Origin: Baumannia cicadellinicola str. Hc (Homalodisca coagulata)
GTDB lineage: Bacteria > Pseudomonadota > Gammaproteobacteria > Enterobacterales > Enterobacteriaceae
DNA length: 24,140 nt
Assembly: GCF_000013185.1 (NCBI RefSeq)
Contig: NC_007984.1
Span: 398,958-423,097, forward strand
Reading direction: 5' to 3'
The notes under the pieces: model-generated
The model's input: the letters and a program-made list of their open reading frames with translations, nothing else
Databases searched by the model: none
What the model was told of the DNA's origin: nothing
Shown here: positions 20,392 to 24,140 of the stretch, in pieces
Numbering within the stretch: the stretch's first letter is position 1
Layout of the letters: each line of letters begins with the position of its first letter
Position numbers and translations under genes: made by a program

Positions 20392-20560
20392 ATAATATAC
20401 CTTATTTCTCTGGTGAGTTAGCAGGTATAACAGTAATTGAAAAAGTGTTATTACTCAGGTCAGAAGAATATTTGGTAATATTAATAGCAGATCATCATAT
20501 ATAATGATTAATATACATAAAATATATGCATATAGATCAAATATCTATATAGCTTTTTTT
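20392..20560 (+). ncRNA. candidate small transcript, unknown function
   Basis: A possible transcript of about 170 nt is bounded by the promoter-like pair at 20358-20385 and the hairpin plus T tract at 20530-20560. Its first half (20405-20480) is less A/T-rich than the rest of the gap. Neither strand has a recognisable protein; the minus strand has a 29-codon open stretch without a start that ends at about 20407, which might be a gene remnant. It resembles none of the common enterobacterial RNAs I compared by eye (4.5S, 6S, tmRNA). It could instead be a gloC leader or decayed DNA. Confidence 0.2.
20530..20560 (+). terminator. terminator-like hairpin with a seven-T tract
   Basis: ATATAGAT (20530-20537) pairs perfectly with ATCTATAT (20543-20550) across CAAAT, followed three bases later by seven T's (20554-20560). 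This is the classic plus-strand intrinsic terminator layout, although with a weak A/T stem. It ends about 100 bp before gloC with no gene before it on this strand. Confidence 0.4.
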
Positions 20561-20662
20561 GATAGAATATATAGTATTCATAAAAAAATCCGCAATAATA
20601 TAAGTTATTAGTATTTAAAACAGAGATGATTAATTGAATAAAGAGGATGATATCATAAACAT

Positions 20663-21295
20663 ATGATGAAGTATCATATTATACCAGTAACAATATTTAA
20701 TCAAAACTGTTCACTTATATGGTGTGATCAAACCAAAGATGCCGCATTAATTGATCCAGGTGGGGATGCATCACGACTATGTTTTGAAATAGATAAATTT
20801 AATGTAACAATCACACAGATATTACTAACTCATGGTCATTTTGACCATGTTGGAGCAGTGAAAAAATTAGCAAGATACTATGATGTCCCTATTATAGGTC
20901 CTCACTCTGATGATAAAATTTTATTGGAAAACCTGTCTGAACAGTGTAAAATATTTGGTGTTCCTCCGGTAGATTCATTTTTACCAGATCGTTGGTTAGT
21001 AAATGGTGATATTATTATCGTTGGTCTGGAAAAATATTATGTATTACACTGTCCTGGTCATTCTCCTGGACATATTGTACTTTGGAACAAAGTTCATCGA
21101 TTTATTCATATGGGTGATGTCTTATTCAAAGGCGCAATTGGACGTACTGATTTACCTGGTGGTAATTTGACATTATTACTACGCTCAATTAATGAGAAGC
21201 TATTCTCTCTAGAGGATGATATAACTTTTTTACCAGGACATGGACCTATGTCTACTATAGGTAATGAGCGTTGTAGTACTTATTCATTCAAGTAA
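20663..21295 (+). CDS. gloC: GloC (YcbL)-type hydroxyacylglutathione hydrolase, metallo-beta-lactamase fold
   Basis: GloC is a type II glyoxalase that hydrolyses S-D-lactoylglutathione, detoxifying methylglyoxal. The 210-residue protein has the MBL signature THGHFDHVG (His, His, Asp, His metal ligands), the third-site His in HCPGHSPGH, the bridging Asp in HMGDVLFKGAIGRTD and the last His in FLPGHGP. It aligns with E. coli YcbL (215) from IIPVTIFNQNCSLIWC to GPMSTIG. The final dozen residues differ and are shorter. ATG 20663 or the adjacent ATG 20666 may start it; AGAGGA lies 15 bases before the first. It is convergent with aspC, the ancestral gloC-aspC arrangement. Confidence 0.93.
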   Translation: MMKYHIIPVTIFNQNCSLIWCDQTKDAALIDPGGDASRLCFEIDKFNVTITQILLTHGHFDHVGAVKKLARYYDVPIIGPHSDDKILLENLSEQCKIFGVPPVDSFLPDRWLVNGDIIIVGLEKYYVLHCPGHSPGHIVLWNKVHRFIHMGDVLFKGAIGRTDLPGGNLTLLLRSINEKLFSLEDDITFLPGHGPMSTIGNERCSTYSFK

Positions 21296-21321
21296 TAAAA
21301 TCTAGCTAATTTAGTTAATAA

Positions 21322-22512
21322 TTATAGTACTGCAATAATTGCCTCACAGAGTTGCTCTATGTTATTGAGAGTAATACCAGCTACGTTAATGCGACCAGAA
21401 TTAACTAAATAAATACCAAACTGGTGGCGTAATTTTAATACTTGTTTGGGGGTTAGACCACTAAATGAGAACATACCATTTTGTTGGTTAATAAAGCTAA
21501 AGTCTTGTTGTACATTTTTATCTTGTAATGTTGTTACTAATAACATACGCATCTTTTTGATTCTTTCCCGCATATGTTGTAGTTCTCGTTCCCAGATTGA
21601 ACGTAGTCTATCATTGCCAAGTATAGTTGCAACAATTAATGCACCATGTGCCGGTGGGTTAGAGTAGTTAGTACGAATAATTGATTTAATTTGACTAAAT
21701 GCACGATTAACTATATCGCTTTCTGTTGCTACTATTGTACAAGCTCCAACACGTTCGTTGTATAAACTAAACATTTTAGAGTAAGAACTACAGATAATTA
21801 ATTCACTATTAGTTAGAAAAAAAATTTTTAATCCTTCAGTATCATTCTCTAAACTAGAAGCAAATCCTTGATAAGATAAGTCAAATAGTGGCAACAAATG
21901 TTTTTTTCTTGTTAAATTAGCTAGTTCAGACCATTGTTCTATACTTAAATCCATACCACTTGGATTATGGCAACATCCGTGAAATAAAACTATATCACTA
22001 GCTTTAGCTTGGCTAAGGCTATTAAGCATACCATTAAAATCAATAGTATGTTTAATACTATTATAGTAAACATACTTCTTAACCTGAAGACCAGCAGCTT
22101 GAAATATATTTTTATGGTTTGGCCAACTAGGATTACTAATCCAAATGCGCGTTGCAGCTGTATGCTGTAATAAAAATTCAGCGGCTACGCGTAAAGCACT
22201 AGTACCTCCTGGTGTTTGCGCACAGCGAGCAACAATATTACTAACTATGGTATTATTTACGCCAAATAATAACTGTTTAGTGTAATGATTAAAAATTGGT
22301 AGACCATCAATACTAAGATAGTTTTTATTTATTTCTTGATCTAGTAATAAAGCTTCAGCTTGTTTAACACTATTAAGTATTGGTGTATTACCAGTTTCGT
22401 CTTGGTATACTCCGATACCTAGGTTAATTTTATACTGTCTATTGTCAGCCCGAAAAACATCCAGCATGCCTAGAATAGGTTCAGTAGGAGCAGTAGAGAT
22501 AGATTCAAACAT
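21322..22512 (-). CDS. aspC: aspartate aminotransferase
   Basis: AspC is a PLP enzyme that exchanges amino groups between aspartate/oxaloacetate and glutamate/2-oxoglutarate, and also acts on aromatic keto acids. The 396 residues equal E. coli AspC and match it better than TyrB (for example [15 protein letters not shown] and [16 protein letters not shown] blocks). The PLP lysine sits in [16 protein letters not shown], the PLP-binding Asp and Tyr in PLFDLSYQG, Trp in SNPSWPNHK, Asn in CCHNPSG and the substrate Arg in SGRINVAGI. Two residues after the PLP lysine depart from the very conserved SKNFGLYNE. The ATG is at 22510-22512. Only 80 bp separate it from asnS; ompF occupies this place in E. 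coli. Confidence 0.96.
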   Translation of the reverse strand: MFESISTAPTEPILGMLDVFRADNRQYKINLGIGVYQDETGNTPILNSVKQAEALLLDQEINKNYLSIDGLPIFNHYTKQLLFGVNNTIVSNIVARCAQTPGGTSALRVAAEFLLQHTAATRIWISNPSWPNHKNIFQAAGLQVKKYVYYNSIKHTIDFNGMLNSLSQAKASDIVLFHGCCHNPSGMDLSIEQWSELANLTRKKHLLPLFDLSYQGFASSLENDTEGLKIFFLTNSELIICSSYSKMFSLYNERVGACTIVATESDIVNRAFSQIKSIIRTNYSNPPAHGALIVATILGNDRLRSIWERELQHMRERIKKMRMLLVTTLQDKNVQQDFSFINQQNGMFSFSGLTPKQVLKLRHQFGIYLVNSGRINVAGITLNNIEQLCEAIIAVL

Positions 22513-22592
22513 AAATAGTCTTTTAAAATAATGATTTAATTATCTATTAACCATATACAATATAGATATCTTTATAAGATAATTTATTTTTG

Positions 22593-23996
22593 TCAAAATG
22601 AGGCCTGCCGCGGATTTCTAGGAAATGGTATAACATCACGAATATTATGCATTCCTGTTATATAAATCATTAATCGCTCTAAACCTAATCCAAAACCTGA
22701 ATGAGGCACAGTTCCGTAACTACGTAAATCACGATACCACCAATAATCTTCGATATTTAGTCCTCTGTCAGCTAAGCGTTGATCTAGCTTAGCCAGGCGT
22801 TCTTCACGTTGTGAACCACCTATAATTTCACCAATGCCTGGAGCTAGCACATCCATCGCTGCTACAGTTTTACCGTCATCGTTAATACGCATATAAAAAG
22901 CTTTGATATCCTTTGGATAATTCGTTACGACGACTGGAGCTTGAAAATGTTTATCAGCAAGATAGCGTTCATGCTCAGCAAACAGATCCATACCCCAAAA
23001 TACAGTATGATCAAACTTTTGCTTACAATTTTGTAAGATATCTATTGCTTCGGTATAGTCTATTTGAGCAAAATTAGAACTAATAAATTGTTCTAATCTT
23101 TTAATAATATTTTTGTTAATCTGTTCTGCAAAAAAATTGATATCATCAACACGTTCTATTAAAATAGCATTGAAAATATACTTCAGCATTTTTTCTGCAA
23201 GAATAGCAATATCTGTTAAATTAGCAAATGCAACTTCAGGTTCAACCATCCAAAACTCTGCTAAATGACGACTAGTATTCGAGTTTTCTGCTCGAAATGT
23301 AGGGCCAAAAGTATATATTTTAGATAAAGCACAGGCATAACTTTCTCCATTCAACTGACCTGAAACTGTTAGGAAAGCTTCCTTACCAAAAAAATCTTTT
23401 TCATAGTTTATCTTACCTTTACTGGTATAAGGTAAATTTTCTAAATCTAGTGTAGAAACACGGAACATTTCGCCGGCACCTTCACAATTAAAAGTAGTAA
23501 TTAATGGAGTCGAAACCCAGAAAAAGCCTTCTATATGCATAAAACGATGAATAGCCTGTGCTAAAGTATGTCGTACTCTAGTAACTGCGCCAATGATATT
23601 AGTACGTGGGCGTAAGTGTGCTACTTCTCTTAAAAATTCAAGACTATGCTTTTTAGCTGTTATAGGATATGTTTCTGGATTTTTAACCCACCCTAGTACT
23701 TTAATATTTTTAGCCTGTATCTCAAAGTGCTGACCAACACCAATTGATGTAACGATACTTCCAGTTATTACTACTGAGCAGCCTGTAGTTAAATGCAAAA
23801 CATCACTTTTATAATTTGGAAGATCATGATTAATTATTACTTGTAATGAATCTAAACATGATCCATCGTAAATAGAAAGAAATGAAATTCCTGCTTTAGA
23901 ATCCCTACGAGTACGCACCCAACCTTGTACAATGACTTCATGATCAGCTGCTAAAATAATTCCTTGTAATATTTTTGCTATGGGTAGTATGATCAT
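22593..23996 (-). CDS. asnS: asparaginyl-tRNA synthetase
   Basis: AsnS charges tRNA-Asn directly. The 467-residue class IIb synthetase (E. coli 466) has an N-terminal OB-fold anticodon domain ([20 protein letters not shown], to about residue 110) and a catalytic domain. Motif 2 is in [25 protein letters not shown] and motif 3 in [15 protein letters not shown]. The C-terminus [16 protein letters not shown] is typical. An intact AsnS implies no need for the transamidation route to Asn-tRNA. The start is ATG at 23994-23996, matching the E. coli N-terminus (MSVVPVADVLQG). It lies upstream of aspC on the same strand, with E. coli order kept apart from the lost ompF. Confidence 0.97.
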   Translation of the reverse strand: MIILPIAKILQGIILAADHEVIVQGWVRTRRDSKAGISFLSIYDGSCLDSLQVIINHDLPNYKSDVLHLTTGCSVVITGSIVTSIGVGQHFEIQAKNIKVLGWVKNPETYPITAKKHSLEFLREVAHLRPRTNIIGAVTRVRHTLAQAIHRFMHIEGFFWVSTPLITTFNCEGAGEMFRVSTLDLENLPYTSKGKINYEKDFFGKEAFLTVSGQLNGESYACALSKIYTFGPTFRAENSNTSRHLAEFWMVEPEVAFANLTDIAILAEKMLKYIFNAILIERVDDINFFAEQINKNIIKRLEQFISSNFAQIDYTEAIDILQNCKQKFDHTVFWGMDLFAEHERYLADKHFQAPVVVTNYPKDIKAFYMRINDDGKTVAAMDVLAPGIGEIIGGSQREERLAKLDQRLADRGLNIEDYWWYRDLRSYGTVPHSGFGLGLERLMIYITGMHNIRDVIPFPRNPRQASF

Positions 23997-24040
23997 AAAT
24001 ATTATTTATCCGCTAGTAAAAGTAATTACTAAATTATTCC

Positions 24041-24069
24041 TTGTTATTGATAAGTATATCTTATATAAT
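24041..24069 (+). promoter_or_regulatory. candidate promoter reading out of the right edge
   Basis: TTGTTA (24041-24046) and a perfect TATAAT (24064-24069) are spaced by the ideal 17 bp on the plus strand, divergent from asnS. If real, it drives a gene or RNA beyond the window. No start codon with a convincing frame is visible in the remaining 70 bp. Confidence 0.4.
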
Positions 24070-24140
24070 ACCTAGGCATGTATACTTTATTTATTGCTAC
24101 ATATCTTATAATCAAGATGTATAAATTTACTTCTAGATTC

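Larger units (their letters stand above)
20021..20662. other. divergent hisG-gloC gap with several hairpins, no recognised gene
   Basis: This 642-bp gap is the longest gene-free stretch in the window. From left to right it has a palindrome (20037-20051), a small GC-richer patch with alternative pairings (20067-20091), a 14-bp palindrome (20065-20078 plus 100, that is 20165-20178), a 15-bp hairpin with T tracts (20325-20359), a promoter-like pair (20358-20385), a slightly GC-richer stretch (about 20405-20480) and a hairpin with seven T's (20530-20560). A minus-strand frame of 69 codons at 20050-20259 is Ile/Lys/Leu-rich and resembles nothing I know. Flanking synteny suggests a rearrangement junction here. 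Confidence 0.6.

Overview
This window looks like part of the reduced, AT-rich chromosome of a gammaproteobacterial insect endosymbiont. Every recognisable protein is a close relative of its Enterobacterales (E. coli-type) orthologue. Genes are mostly intact and single-copy, the gaps are very AT-rich, and I see no mobile elements. The combination of a complete histidine operon, folE, lysP and retained cell-wall genes best fits 'Candidatus Baumannia cicadellinicola' (sharpshooter symbiont) or a close relative. That name is an inference from gene content, not a database match.

Layout, left to right: gyrA (+); ddlA (+), whose 3' end runs into a tRNA-Pro(GGG) gene on the other strand; rplY, mepS/spr and nfo (-); lysP and folE (+); dcd (-); metG (+); gnd (-); then the full his operon on the minus strand in the order hisG-D-C-B-H-A-F-I, with overlapping or nearly touching genes. 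A gene-poor divergent gap of about 640 bp follows, then gloC/ycbL (+), aspC (-) and asnS (-). From memory of E. coli K-12, most of the window up to hisG comes from one ancestral neighbourhood (his/gnd to gyrA, with losses and local flips; ddlA looks like an insertion). gloC-aspC-asnS comes from another, with ompF deleted between aspC and asnS. The gap between hisG and gloC is therefore a rearrangement junction.

Functionally, gnd supplies ribulose 5-phosphate, a route to the PRPP that HisG uses. The eight his genes make histidine. LysP imports lysine. FolE starts folate/pterin synthesis. Dcd feeds dUTP/dTTP synthesis. DdlA and MepS imply a living peptidoglycan cycle. MetG, AsnS, RplY and tRNA-Pro serve translation, and GyrA and Nfo serve DNA topology and repair. 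Signs of genome erosion include a GyrA without its acidic tail and with a changed quinolone-pocket glycine, a MetG without its C-terminal domain, a MepS lipobox with an unusual residue, and substitutions in conserved motifs of AspC, HisH and FolE. No His-codon leader peptide is visible before hisG.

The least explained stretch is 20260-20662. It holds two terminator-like hairpins and a promoter-like pair that together could define a small transcript of about 170 nt. I found no CRISPR array, prophage, insertion sequence, rRNA or unknown multigene system.
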